Assembly: GCA_937902905.1 (NCBI GenBank)
Contig: CALELW010000081.1
Location: 1 to 14,409, forward strand
Direction of reading: 5' to 3'
Origin: an uncultured Clostridium sp.
GTDB lineage: Bacteria > Bacillota > Clostridia > Lachnospirales > Lachnospiraceae
Length of the DNA: 14,409 bases
The notes under the pieces were generated by a model. That model was not told the DNA's origin and searched no databases. It saw only the letters and a program-made list of their open reading frames with translations. Below are positions 1-7,696 of the stretch, piece after piece. A program made the position numbers and the translations under genes. The stretch's first letter is position 1. Every line of letters starts with the position of its first letter.

Positions 1-252
1 TCGCTTAGACAAACACGCGGAGATATGTCATGTGCTGAAAATGTGCATATTGAATTCGCGCGTTTGTACCCATGAAACACAAATCTTTTTTAGTAAAATA
101 TAAAGTTAGAAAGCCACTTCGGCTTAAGTCGTAACAGAGCAGCCAGCATCTTGGCGAGAGTTAGCCTAATCTGCAGCCCTATCGCCGGTTGTTAAAATAA
201 AAAAGGAAAGCTATATTTGCGAAGCAAATATCCCGCTTTCCCTTTTTTATTT
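1..252 (+). ncRNA. Putative structured non-coding RNA, 5' end outside window, class unknown
   Basis: No open reading frame of note covers this stretch, but it folds locally. Bases 9-19 pair with 57-67 (10 of 11 pairs). Inside that stem, 23-27 pairs with 46-50 and 29-31 with 41-43. Bases 111-115 pair with 121-125 around a five-base loop. Bases 153-157 pair with 182-186, with a competing 142-145/152-155 hairpin. The block ends directly in a strong intrinsic terminator on the + strand (187-261), as expected for an independent RNA gene or a long structured leader/trailer. I do not see the signature regions of tmRNA, RNase P RNA, 6S, SRP RNA or common riboswitches. The raiA-motif class, known from Firmicutes, is one candidate to test, but I cannot confirm it. 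The opposite strand is less likely, because the T-run of the terminator suits + strand transcription here. The existence of a structured RNA is moderately supported; its identity is not. Confidence 0.5.
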
Positions 253-261
253 CTAACAACC
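187..261. terminator. Long bidirectional intrinsic terminator
   Basis: This is a near-perfect inverted repeat. Bases 187-194 pair with 254-261 (8 bp), 195-206 with 241-252 (12 bp, A-rich against T-rich), 207-211 with 235-239, and 213-220 with 224-231 around a GAA loop. Only single-base bulges and a short CCC interrupt it. The A/T-rich arms give a U-run on either transcript, so it can stop the + strand RNA upstream and the leftward L,D-transpeptidase gene, whose stop codon is only a few bases away at 266-268. Confidence 0.85.
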
Positions 262-265
262 CATC

Positions 266-1789
266 TTAATAGTGTATAAACACCATCTCACGGTATTTTG
301 TCAAGTCATAAATCTTTTTTGAATCCGATGGAGACAAGTTTAAGCATCCGTGTGAACCACGGCTTTTATACAAGGTTTTGCTCCAGCGGCTCCATGGCTG
401 CCAAGGCGCACCGTGGAATCCGGTTCCGGTCCACATGATACGAACCCAGTTGTTTACCGGCGTTGCATAGTTATCGCCGCGGAGAATACGATGTGTCTGG
501 TGTTCCTTGATGAAATAAGCACCGGTTCTTGTCTGACGGTCTTTTACCGGTTTCCCGCTGATTGTCCGACACTTAAAAGCAACTTTTCCGTTGCGCCATA
601 CATAAACCTTTTGAGCAGTAAGATCAATTTCGGTAAAGTTTTCTGTGTCCCAATCCTTTGTTTTGTCATCGATATTCATCGTAAATGCCGTATTGGCAAA
701 TTTCGTTTTCTTTTTAATTGTAAGTGCTTTTTTCTGTGCGTCATCCGGATTTTCCATATAAGCTTTCTGCTTATCCACATCCATTGTCTTTTTCAGAGCA
801 CTTGTCAACTGCTTCAGCATTGTATCATAAACAAGCTGCCAGCCGTAGTCACCACCAGTTACGGAAATAGTTTTACCATTGTGGCTTTTAAACGAGCGTG
901 TCACGCCAATGGTTTTGTATTTGAAGCAGGTTTTTTCAACCCATTTTTCAATTGCCTTATTATCAAAAGATACTTTTCCGTTTTTATATTTGCACCATTT
1001 ATAAATTTGTTTTGGACTGACGGTTTCGGTAATGCCTTTTTGAATTGTCCAGGTTATCCAGCGCAGAATTACCGGATTGCAGGCATCTGCTTTTTGCTGA
1101 AGCGAAGGGTCTGTAGAATAAATGCTTGGCTTTTCGTATACATCCGGGTATTTTTTTTCATCGGTTAAGTTTAATTTTTCATGTCCGGATTGCAGAGCCT
1201 TTCCAATCGCTTTTATGAATTCATCATGGTTTAATGTATTTCCTAAATATTCTTTTTCAATAACCAGATATTTTTTCTCGGATGAAAAGGCAACCTTTGC
1301 ATTTTGTGGCTGTGTAACCGGATATGATTCACTTCCGGTTGAGAGGTCGGATTGTCCCACGAGGGCATCCAGTTTTTTCTCATCATAAGAAGCTCCTAAG
1401 TCAATATCCACCTGCTTCCTTTTTCCCAGGGAAAAGAAAGGAAGCGAACCATGCTGCTCATCATATTTTTTCTGAAGAGAATCTTTGATGTCAACCTGAT
1501 AGTCAATGTCATCTTTTCCGATGGTCAAAGTGCCGTTATTTCTTCCTGTTATTTTAAGCTGATAGGTAGAAAATACATGATTAATTAAATCAGCTGATTC
1601 TTCGTAGGTCATGCCTGATACTTCTCTGTCACCAATCCATGTGTTTGAGTACCAGCGGTTCATATAATAAATATGTATACCCAAAACAATGCCTATCACT
1701 ACAACAAGTGTTGCAATTGTAGCAATAAGCATTGCCTTTCCTTTTTTTGTACGAATCCAAGATGGTTTCTGTGTCTCTCGATTATCCAC
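266..1789 (-). CDS. Membrane-anchored L,D-transpeptidase (YkuD domain) with N-terminal putative peptidoglycan-binding region
   Basis: The protein has 507 residues. A short cytoplasmic N-terminus with basic residues is followed by one transmembrane segment at about residues 19-42, so the rest lies outside the membrane. Residues ~45-220 resemble the peptidoglycan-binding region (PF12229-type) that often precedes YkuD domains in Clostridia. The C-terminal third is a YkuD catalytic domain: FHG with H459, then SHGCLN with H480 and the nucleophile C482. Such enzymes form 3-3 cross-links in peptidoglycan or attach proteins to it through a cysteine thioester intermediate. The start is GTG, chosen because an AGAGGG ribosome binding site lies just upstream and the next methionine (M20) falls inside the membrane segment. 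It has its own consensus promoter and a terminator immediately after the stop, so it is probably monocistronic. The substrate preference is not visible from the sequence. Confidence 0.9.
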   Translation of the reverse strand: MDNRETQKPSWIRTKKGKAMLIATIATLVVVIGIVLGIHIYYMNRWYSNTWIGDREVSGMTYEESADLINHVFSTYQLKITGRNNGTLTIGKDDIDYQVDIKDSLQKKYDEQHGSLPFFSLGKRKQVDIDLGASYDEKKLDALVGQSDLSTGSESYPVTQPQNAKVAFSSEKKYLVIEKEYLGNTLNHDEFIKAIGKALQSGHEKLNLTDEKKYPDVYEKPSIYSTDPSLQQKADACNPVILRWITWTIQKGITETVSPKQIYKWCKYKNGKVSFDNKAIEKWVEKTCFKYKTIGVTRSFKSHNGKTISVTGGDYGWQLVYDTMLKQLTSALKKTMDVDKQKAYMENPDDAQKKALTIKKKTKFANTAFTMNIDDKTKDWDTENFTEIDLTAQKVYVWRNGKVAFKCRTISGKPVKDRQTRTGAYFIKEHQTHRILRGDNYATPVNNWVRIMWTGTGFHGAPWQPWSRWSKTLYKSRGSHGCLNLSPSDSKKIYDLTKYREMVFIHY

Positions 1790-1831
1790 CCTTACATCCC
1801 TCTTTCCTTAATAATATTGTCTCACAATGGG

Positions 1832-1860
1832 ATTATAAAATTTTGCGGTGGAGTTGTCAA
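1832..1860 (-). promoter_or_regulatory. Consensus sigma-A promoter of the L,D-transpeptidase gene
   Basis: Read on the - strand, TTGACA (1855-1860) and TATAAT (1832-1837) are both perfect matches, separated by exactly 17 bases. Transcription would start near 1825, leaving a leader of roughly 36 bases before the GTG at 1789. This suggests strong, constitutive expression of the L,D-transpeptidase unless a repressor acts here. Confidence 0.85.
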
Positions 1861-1894
1861 CACAAACAAGCCCATTTTTTGAAATTCCCTTAAC

Positions 1895-3433
1895 TTACCA
1901 GATTTTTGCCGCCTCTAAGAAGGCTGTGTATGACAATTTCGGATCATAAATGCTGGTGTCAAACAAAAGTGGTGCACACTGAGAGCGCCAGGACGTTGCA
2001 TCGCACAGACCCCAGAGAGTGATGCCGGTAATTCCTTTTGGATTTACACTCTGATTACGATTCTTTTGCTTGGTAATGATGGTCTGCATCAGTTTTTTTA
2101 CGAATTTTGCCTGATCCGCATCGGTTTCATGCTCCGGTGTGTAAGCGTAGGAAGCATTAGCACCTTCTGTGTCAAAGTTTATAGTAAAGTCAAGTTCGGT
2201 TATCTGAATTTCGTAACCTGCTGCTAAAAACTGCTCCAATGCGCTGCCATATTCGGCAACTGTAGGAACTTTTACGTCTACGTGGCTCTGCATGCCAATA
2301 CCTCCGCAAATTTTAGCAGCTTCGCCTTTGTTGATAAATTCCACCAGATTCAATGTGTCTTTTACACCGAAATAGGTATTGTAATCATTATAAAATAATG
2401 TGACTTTATCCGTTGCCTGATAACTCTTTAGCATATCATAGGCGATTTCAAATGCTTTCTTTACGTAAGAAGGAGAATTTCCCATATCGCCATATACACT
2501 CGTCCATGTTTTGAAAAAAGAGTAAGACGGACGGTGGAGATATTCGTTCACTACATCCCATGCGTAGACAATGCTTCCGGCAGAACCGGTTAAAGCTTTT
2601 TCTTTGTCCATGACATGCCCCATTACATTGTGAATGTAGAAGTCAAGGCGGGCATCCATAACAGCAGGAGTAACGACTTTGGATCCATCATAGCCCTTTG
2701 TAAAGAACCAGGAAGGCGTCTGGCTGTGCCATACCAAAGTATGGGCGCGCATTTTCAAACCGTTGTTTTTTGCAGCCTCTAATGATTTGTCGACGGTTGT
2801 AAATGCTAATTCTGGAACGGTTGATTCGGTGTATCCGGCAGGAATGTAATATCCCTTTTTCTTTGCATCTGCAACGGAAATAAGCTTGGCGGATGAGCCG
2901 AGAATAGCATCCGGTTTCATTTCATTTTCCAAAGTAAAACTGTTGTACTGTTTTTTTACAAATTTCATTGTAGATGCGTTTTGCAGTTCTCGTGGATTAG
3001 AAGCACTTCCGTAATTTAGGCAGGTACCCATGTACGGTATGATTTTTGCATAGGTATCTTTTAGGCTGGAAGCAACGACGGTTTTTTTCGCTTTCACCTT
3101 TACTTTGCAGGTAAGTTTAAATGTTTTTTTCTTTCTTTTTACCGTGCAGGTGATTTTTGCGGTTCCCTTTGCTTTTGCCTTTACTTTGCAGGAGGTACGT
3201 TTCTTTTTTGAAATTGAAACGCTCTTTTTCTTGCTTGTTTTCCATGTGACTTTACATTTTTTTGTGTTTTTTACCTTAAGAGTTTTTGACTTTCCCTTTG
3301 TCAGAGTCATTGTTTTTTGGGAAAGTTTTGGTTTTTTTGCCTTTGCTTCGGTGGATGTCGTGTTTGTCAGAAACGAAGACAGACAAAGAACAGCAACCAG
3401 ACTGTGGGCAATTACCTTTTTGATTTGTTTCAT
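1895..3433 (-). CDS. Secreted endo-1,4-beta-xylanase, GH10, with N-terminal lysine-rich Ig-like domain
   Basis: The protein has 512 residues. Residues 1-30 form a signal peptide. Residues ~31-118 are an extremely lysine-rich beta-type module (35 lysines in 87 residues) resembling bacterial Ig-like (Big_2) folds. The GH10 barrel covers ~120-512: HTLVWHSQTPSWF at 231-243, WDVVNE with the acid/base E297, ITELDF with the nucleophile E413, and LWGL near 473-476. The domain hydrolyses internal beta-1,4 bonds of xylan with retention of configuration. The basic module probably holds the enzyme at the anionic cell wall or on substrate; that is inference. The ATG start has a clear AAAGGAG about nine bases upstream. 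No intrinsic terminator is visible between its stop and the next promoter, so some read-through into the L,D-transpeptidase gene is possible. All key GH10 residues are present. Confidence 0.95.
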   Translation of the reverse strand: MKQIKKVIAHSLVAVLCLSSFLTNTTSTEAKAKKPKLSQKTMTLTKGKSKTLKVKNTKKCKVTWKTSKKKSVSISKKKRTSCKVKAKAKGTAKITCTVKRKKKTFKLTCKVKVKAKKTVVASSLKDTYAKIIPYMGTCLNYGSASNPRELQNASTMKFVKKQYNSFTLENEMKPDAILGSSAKLISVADAKKKGYYIPAGYTESTVPELAFTTVDKSLEAAKNNGLKMRAHTLVWHSQTPSWFFTKGYDGSKVVTPAVMDARLDFYIHNVMGHVMDKEKALTGSAGSIVYAWDVVNEYLHRPSYSFFKTWTSVYGDMGNSPSYVKKAFEIAYDMLKSYQATDKVTLFYNDYNTYFGVKDTLNLVEFINKGEAAKICGGIGMQSHVDVKVPTVAEYGSALEQFLAAGYEIQITELDFTINFDTEGANASYAYTPEHETDADQAKFVKKLMQTIITKQKNRNQSVNPKGITGITLWGLCDATSWRSQCAPLLFDTSIYDPKLSYTAFLEAAKIW

Positions 3434-3460
3434 ATAGCTACACTCCTTTCATTTAACCAT

Positions 3461-3489
3461 ATTTTAACAAAATAAAAGGAATGCCACAA
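3461..3489 (-). promoter_or_regulatory. Possible weak promoter of the xylanase gene
   Basis: On the - strand TTGTGG (3484-3489) and TAAAAT (3461-3466) are separated by 17 bases, upstream of the xylanase ribosome binding site. The -35 box is poor and overlaps the downstream arm of the mtnN terminator, so the call is tentative. A weak promoter would fit an inducible glycoside hydrolase needing an activator. Confidence 0.3.
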
Positions 3490-3508
3490 TAAACTATTGT
3501 GACATTCC
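3464..3508 (-). terminator. Intrinsic terminator after mtnN
   Basis: Bases 3495-3508 and 3478-3491 form a 14-bp stem around a three-base loop. On the - strand transcript the only imperfect pair is a G-U wobble, whereas on the + strand it would be a C-A mismatch. A T-rich run (CCTTTTATTTT on the - strand) follows. This places the terminator on the leftward mtnN transcript, between mtnN and the xylanase gene. Confidence 0.8.
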
Positions 3509-3534
3509 ACTGTGTTATTCTCAAAGAAAATTGT

Positions 3535-4233
3535 TTATAAATGTTGATAAAGTTCTTCTAACAGAGAAACGGTGTGGATAATTGCCTGTTTTGCGAAAAC
3601 CGGATAATCCATATGACCGGAATTATCTGCCTTGTCGGAGATGGCACGGATAATTAAAAACGGAACGTTGTTTAAGTAAGCGGTGTGCGCCATGGCAGCA
3701 CCTTCCATTTCTGCACAGTCACCATGGAATGTTTCGACTAGATAATTCTTTTTCTCCGCACTGGCGATAAACTGGTCGCCACTTACCACTTTTCCAATGT
3801 GGCAGTGGATGTCCGGATTCGCTTTTTCGCAGGCGGATTTTGCCAAAGAAACCAGTGTCTCATCTGCTGTAAAAATTGATTGCTCCATGCGTGGGATGAT
3901 GCCGACCGGATCTCCGAGTGGCGAGACATCCATATCGTGCTCCTGCGCACAACTCGATAAAACAATGTCACCGATATCAAGGGCGTTGTTTAAGGAGCCG
4001 GCGACGCCGGTGTTGATAACCATGGTTACATGAAAGTCATCACAGAGAATCTGGGTGCAGACTGCCATATTAACCTTTCCAATTCCACTTACAACGGCAA
4101 CGGTTTTAATTCCGTGAAAATCTCCTTCAACAAAAGTCATGCCGGCTTTTGTTACTTCGGTTGTATTTGTCATTTTTTCTTTTATGATAGCCACTTCTTC
4201 ATCCATGGCTCCGATTAATCCAATTTTTTTCAT
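3535..4233 (-). CDS. mtnN: 5'-methylthioadenosine / S-adenosylhomocysteine nucleosidase
   Basis: The protein has 232 residues, the usual length for this family. The cytoplasmic enzyme cleaves the glycosidic bond of methylthioadenosine and S-adenosylhomocysteine, releasing adenine. This recycles methionine and sulfur and removes inhibitory SAH; it also produces the precursor of autoinducer-2 when luxS is present. Visible family features are GAMDEEV with E12, VVSGIGKVNMA at 48-57, NTGVAGSL at 74-81, SGDQF at 151-155, the substrate-binding M176-E177 in EMEG, and the catalytic D200 in ISDKAD. These match E12, M173/E174 and D197 of the E. coli enzyme. The ATG start has AGGAGG close upstream (about five bases). 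The gene has its own promoter candidate and a terminator, so it is probably transcribed alone among surface-enzyme genes. Confidence 0.95.
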   Translation of the reverse strand: MKKIGLIGAMDEEVAIIKEKMTNTTEVTKAGMTFVEGDFHGIKTVAVVSGIGKVNMAVCTQILCDDFHVTMVINTGVAGSLNNALDIGDIVLSSCAQEHDMDVSPLGDPVGIIPRMEQSIFTADETLVSLAKSACEKANPDIHCHIGKVVSGDQFIASAEKKNYLVETFHGDCAEMEGAAMAHTAYLNNVPFLIIRAISDKADNSGHMDYPVFAKQAIIHTVSLLEELYQHL

Positions 4234-4270
4234 AATGCCTCCTATAATAAAACAATCAGTTTCGTCCTTA

Positions 4271-4300
4271 AGTGTAGTTGATTTGTGTAGAAAAAGTCAA
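4271..4300 (-). promoter_or_regulatory. Probable sigma-A promoter of mtnN
   Basis: On the - strand TTGACT (4295-4300) and TACACT (4271-4276) are separated by 18 bases, giving a start near 4264 and a leader of about 30 bases with the mtnN ribosome binding site. The fit is good but not perfect. It lies immediately after the end of the protease gene, with no terminator visible in between. Confidence 0.5.
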
Positions 4301-4308
4301 GGGTATCT

Positions 4309-6474
4309 TTATTTATAAATCCGCACTTTGCAATAAGCCTTCTTTTTGGATTTATCTTTTGCCTTTGCATAAACCTTAACGGTATGGCCGATTCCCTTTT
4401 TCTTTGCACGGACAACACCTTTTTGCGTTACTTTGGCATATTTTTTATTGGAGACATACCATTTGACCTTTTTGTTTGTCGCATTTTTCGGTTTTACGGT
4501 GGCCTTTAACTTGAGTTTCTTTTTATAGCGAAGTTTCGCTTTCTTTTTATTCAATGTTATTTTTGTCACCAATTTGGTTTTTTTCTTTGTACTGCTTGTG
4601 CTTTGTGTCGCGGTGGCAGTGGTGCTTGTCTGTGTTGTGGTCTGCAGACAGGCAGGGAGACTGGATGAGGCGGAACTGATTTTACTTAAATCCAAAATGC
4701 CGCCGGTCATGCAGTAGGAAGAAAGCCCTGAAACCTCACGCACACAGTGCAGCAGACGGTTGCGCCTTTCCACTGCGGAATCGTTTGGGTATGCGGCGGC
4801 AAGAAGTGCTGTGGCAGCCGATACCTGAGGGGCAGCCATAGAAGTACCGCTCATCGAATTGTACTTAATATAAAGGGCATTTGTCGGATTTGCTTTTGAA
4901 ATGCCGATGTTATCAAAGTAAATTTTATGTACGGAAGTGAAGTTACCGGTTAAGGAAACAATTTCTGCGTAAATGGTGTTGTTTCGTTTTATAAAATATA
5001 ATTTACTGCTGTAGTGGGACCATGAAATTTCACCATTTTCCTCGATGCCCATGTCATAAGATACCTGATATGTGCCATCGGCTAAGTTCATGCCGTCTAT
5101 ATCCATGTAAAGGGTCAAAGTTGCAGAACTTCGCGCGGCATCAATGGAAATGCAGTAAGAACCGCTTCCTGCCTGATTGTGCGAATCTTCTGCTGAGTAA
5201 GACTTTTCATTGTATAAAATGCTGCCGTCTAATTTGCCGATTTCCGATGGGTGGTATAAAACGGCATCGTTTGAGGCAAAAGAGGTGAAATACGAACACC
5301 GAGAATTGCGCTCACTGTCTGTATAAACCGAAGGATAAAAAACGCCGGAATTTATTGTGGAAAAAATATTCCTGCCCGGTGCAAAAAGGTGAACCGTTTT
5401 GTTTCCGTAATCGGAAAAAAACGCCTTCTTATCGGTCTGAGTGGAGGCGCCAACGGTTACCACATAGGGGCTGTCTAAGTCATAAGGGCATCCATCCGAG
5501 ATGGCACTATCGTGATTTTCGCCGTCATTTCCGGCGGCAAAAAGAAACAGACTGCCATTTTGTCCAATCTGGTTGACCAGTGTTTTCATGGAAGTTGAGC
5601 TGCTTCCACCGCCGCCCCAGGAACAGTTGATGGCAGCAATATTTGCACCAAGAGTCTGCGCTTTATAGATATAATTGAAAGCTGCGATGATAGAGGAATC
5701 GTATGATGTGCCGGCAGAATTGAAAACTTTCAGTGCCATTAGTTTCGCATTGCTGATGCCGCGGATTCCTTTGTTATTATCGGATACGGCGCTGATAACA
5801 CCAGCGCAGTGAGTACCGTGTCCGTCCTCGTCTTCATCCATAGGATCACTGTCATAATCTCCGAAATCATAGCCATATGTGCCGGGAAGTTCTAACTGGT
5901 CGTAAGGATTTTTCCACATATGAGCGGCTAGATCTTCGTGGGTGTAGTCAATACCGGTGTCGACAACGGCAACAATAGTATCGCTGTCTTTACTTGTCTG
6001 AATCCGGTTATTATATTGAATCCCGGAAGAAGAGGTCCGGTAGGAGCCGGTGCCGTCTAAATACCACTGTTCATCCGTATAAGTATCGTTTGATGTGGAC
6101 AATTTATAGCGGTAGTAATTTGGCTCGGCGGCAACTACATTATCCTGCTTTTTCAGTTTTGCAATAAGCTCTTTCGTTGAATAGGTATCGGAGCGAACCT
6201 CTGAAAGATAGAGATTTTTCCCTTTTTTCTTTTTGACAGGACCAAAATCCCAGCTGTTTTCCACTTCAATATTCGAATCAAACGAGGTTGTTCCCTCTTT
6301 GGCAAGTCCGGTTTCGGATGAAGCGTTAAGTGTTACAATGGCCTCACCCTCCACGTAGCGGTCAGAGGTCGGAGCGGTATTTATTTGTTCGGTCACGGCC
6401 TGAATTTTATCCGGTATGATGCTGCTAAGCAAAAGAGATAAAATCAAAACCGGAATCAGTCCTCTTTTTCGCAT
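4309..6474 (-). CDS. Secreted subtilisin-like serine protease (S8) with inserted domain and C-terminal lysine-rich Ig-like domain
   Basis: The protein has 721 residues from the ATG at 6474. A TTG-initiated form seven residues longer is possible, but the AAGGGG ribosome binding site lies inside that extension and is spaced for this ATG. Residues 1-26 are a signal peptide and ~39-125 a propeptide-like region (EGEAIVTL start, VVAAEPNYYRY end). The catalytic domain has D172 (VVDTGID), H219 (DGHGTHCAG), oxyanion N316 (AAGNDG) and S545 (SGTSMAAP). About 160 residues (~378-538) are inserted between the FAPG..I segment and the serine motif; their alternating hydrophobic pattern looks like a beta-sandwich. 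A Thr/Ser-rich linker (~612-629) leads to a lysine-rich Big_2-like module (~630-721; 35 lysines), probably for cell-wall retention. All catalytic residues are present, so it should be active outside the cell. Its targets are unknown. Confidence 0.92.
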   Translation of the reverse strand: MRKRGLIPVLILSLLLSSIIPDKIQAVTEQINTAPTSDRYVEGEAIVTLNASSETGLAKEGTTSFDSNIEVENSWDFGPVKKKKGKNLYLSEVRSDTYSTKELIAKLKKQDNVVAAEPNYYRYKLSTSNDTYTDEQWYLDGTGSYRTSSSGIQYNNRIQTSKDSDTIVAVVDTGIDYTHEDLAAHMWKNPYDQLELPGTYGYDFGDYDSDPMDEDEDGHGTHCAGVISAVSDNNKGIRGISNAKLMALKVFNSAGTSYDSSIIAAFNYIYKAQTLGANIAAINCSWGGGGSSSTSMKTLVNQIGQNGSLFLFAAGNDGENHDSAISDGCPYDLDSPYVVTVGASTQTDKKAFFSDYGNKTVHLFAPGRNIFSTINSGVFYPSVYTDSERNSRCSYFTSFASNDAVLYHPSEIGKLDGSILYNEKSYSAEDSHNQAGSGSYCISIDAARSSATLTLYMDIDGMNLADGTYQVSYDMGIEENGEISWSHYSSKLYFIKRNNTIYAEIVSLTGNFTSVHKIYFDNIGISKANPTNALYIKYNSMSGTSMAAPQVSAATALLAAAYPNDSAVERRNRLLHCVREVSGLSSYCMTGGILDLSKISSASSSLPACLQTTTQTSTTATATQSTSSTKKKTKLVTKITLNKKKAKLRYKKKLKLKATVKPKNATNKKVKWYVSNKKYAKVTQKGVVRAKKKGIGHTVKVYAKAKDKSKKKAYCKVRIYK

Positions 6475-6502
6475 AAATTCACGCCCCTTTCTCAAATAAT
6501 CA

Positions 6503-6531
6503 TTGCGTCAAATGGCAATAACTGATATGAT
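6503..6531 (+). promoter_or_regulatory. Probable sigma-A promoter of the HD-domain gene
   Basis: TTGCGT (6503-6508) and TATGAT (6526-6531) are separated by 17 bases, giving a start near 6538 and a leader of about 60 bases before the ATG at 6601. It sits in the divergent region between the protease gene and this operon. I found no convincing promoter for the protease on the other strand. Confidence 0.55.
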
Positions 6532-6600
6532 AGAAATAACGATTTATGACAATAAGTATACGAAAAAAATGTGAAAAAAATAAGTCGAGGAGGTAGCAGC

Positions 6601-7686
6601 ATGTTATTTGTGAAAGTTGATGAACTCAAGCCCGGGATGCGCTTAGGAAAACCAATCTACAATAAAAATGGAGTTTTGTTGTATGACCGTGATACAAAAC
6701 TTACGATGCAGGCGATTTACGGAATTAAAAACTTTGGGCTTTTAGGTCTGTACATACTTGAGCCGGCAGAACCGGTTCCGCCGATGTCGGAGGATGATAT
6801 TAACTTTGAGCGTTTCCAGACGATGGCGGTATTTAGTATCCGCGAAGATTTGGATTTGATTGATTCCGGGAAAAAGGACAAGGGGCTTGACTGGCTGTGC
6901 AGTCTTATCATAAAGAATTATGGTGACTTAAATCATAAGATTAATTTTGTGCAGAGTCTGCGAAGCAGTGAAGATTATATTTATAAACATGTTTTGAATG
7001 TTGCTATTTTGTCCGCCATTATTGCCGGTCAGATGGGCTTTCCGGTTGGACGGATTAATCTCCTTGTGAAGTCGGCTATTCTGCATGATATTGGTGCACT
7101 GAAATTACAGCAGTTACCGGATGCAGAAGATTTAGATGATGGCACGAAAGAAGTCATTAAGAAAAATACACAGGATACATTAACCCGCTATGGTGATTTG
7201 GATGAGGAGGTTATGCGCCTTATTACCCAGATGCAGGAGCTTTATACAAGAGAGAGCGATGCAGAGATTCCGGCAGGTTTAAAAGAAAGTGTGAATGCAA
7301 ATATCCTCTATGTGGCAGATGCGTATGATCGCATGACGGCGATGAAGTCTTTTGAGGAGCCGACCTCGGAAGTGAAAGCGGTGCGCGAACTTCTTGCGGA
7401 TGAGGAGCGTTATAATAAGAAAATAGTCAATGCTCTGGTTCATGGAATTTCTATTTTGTATCCGGGCGTATGTGTTGAGTTGACAAATGGGGAAAAGGGA
7501 TTGGTTATTACTGAAAATGAGGAAAATATTTTCGAGCCGGTTGTCCTTGATTTCCGTAATAATAATTTGTACGATTTGTCGGATTCGTCAGTTAGACAGA
7601 CCGTTGAAATTGCCGATGTCATGAAAACGATGGATAACCGAATTAAATTGGATAAAAGTCTGTTAGAAGAGTATCAGGCAAATTAG
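6601..7686 (+). CDS. Degenerate HD-GYP-type protein, probable signalling or regulatory role
   Basis: The protein has 361 residues. The ATG at 6601 is chosen over an in-frame GTG at 6571 because GAGGAGGT lies six bases upstream of it. Residues 1-52 match the N-terminal segment common in HD-GYP proteins (VDELKPGM, then NKNGVLLY). Residues ~125-280 have the HD-GYP layout: H130, LHDIG with H162-D163, and NILYVADAYDRMTA at 234-247. The C-terminal part (YPGVCVELTNGEKGLV) is also typical. However, HDIGK is HDIGA, the HP pair is N189-T190, and the HHExxDGxGYP motif is missing: the region around residues 208-226 has Q210-M211 where the two histidines belong. It therefore probably lacks cyclic-di-GMP phosphodiesterase activity and may bind a ligand or partner instead. 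It is followed within 60 bases by flagellar genes with no terminator, which hints at a motility link. Confidence 0.8.
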   Translation: MLFVKVDELKPGMRLGKPIYNKNGVLLYDRDTKLTMQAIYGIKNFGLLGLYILEPAEPVPPMSEDDINFERFQTMAVFSIREDLDLIDSGKKDKGLDWLCSLIIKNYGDLNHKINFVQSLRSSEDYIYKHVLNVAILSAIIAGQMGFPVGRINLLVKSAILHDIGALKLQQLPDAEDLDDGTKEVIKKNTQDTLTRYGDLDEEVMRLITQMQELYTRESDAEIPAGLKESVNANILYVADAYDRMTAMKSFEEPTSEVKAVRELLADEERYNKKIVNALVHGISILYPGVCVELTNGEKGLVITENEENIFEPVVLDFRNNNLYDLSDSSVRQTVEIADVMKTMDNRIKLDKSLLEEYQAN

Positions 7687-7696
7687 GAAGAGATAC

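Noticed and set aside
1..190. tmRNA, RNase P RNA, 6S, SRP RNA or c-di-GMP riboswitch
   Set aside because: None of the signature sequences I know for these classes is visible. A GCC-containing hairpin resembling part of a riboswitch was not enough.
413..1168. 251-codon open frame on the + strand
   Set aside because: It is entirely antisense to the well-supported L,D-transpeptidase gene, has no ribosome binding site, and its Cys/Phe-rich composition is typical of a shadow frame.
6475..6495. TTG start giving a subtilase seven residues longer
   Set aside because: The AAGGGG ribosome binding site lies inside this extension and is correctly spaced for the ATG at 6474.
6497..6528. Possible second sigma-28 promoter before the HD-domain gene
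   Set aside because: ACTGATAT resembles the -10 box, but the only upstream TAAT-type box is about 20 bases away, which is too far. A sigma-A promoter overlapping it fits better.
6571..6600. GTG start giving the HD-domain protein ten extra residues
   Set aside because: GAGGAGGT at 6587-6594 lies within the extension and serves the ATG at 6601; homologues begin near this methionine.
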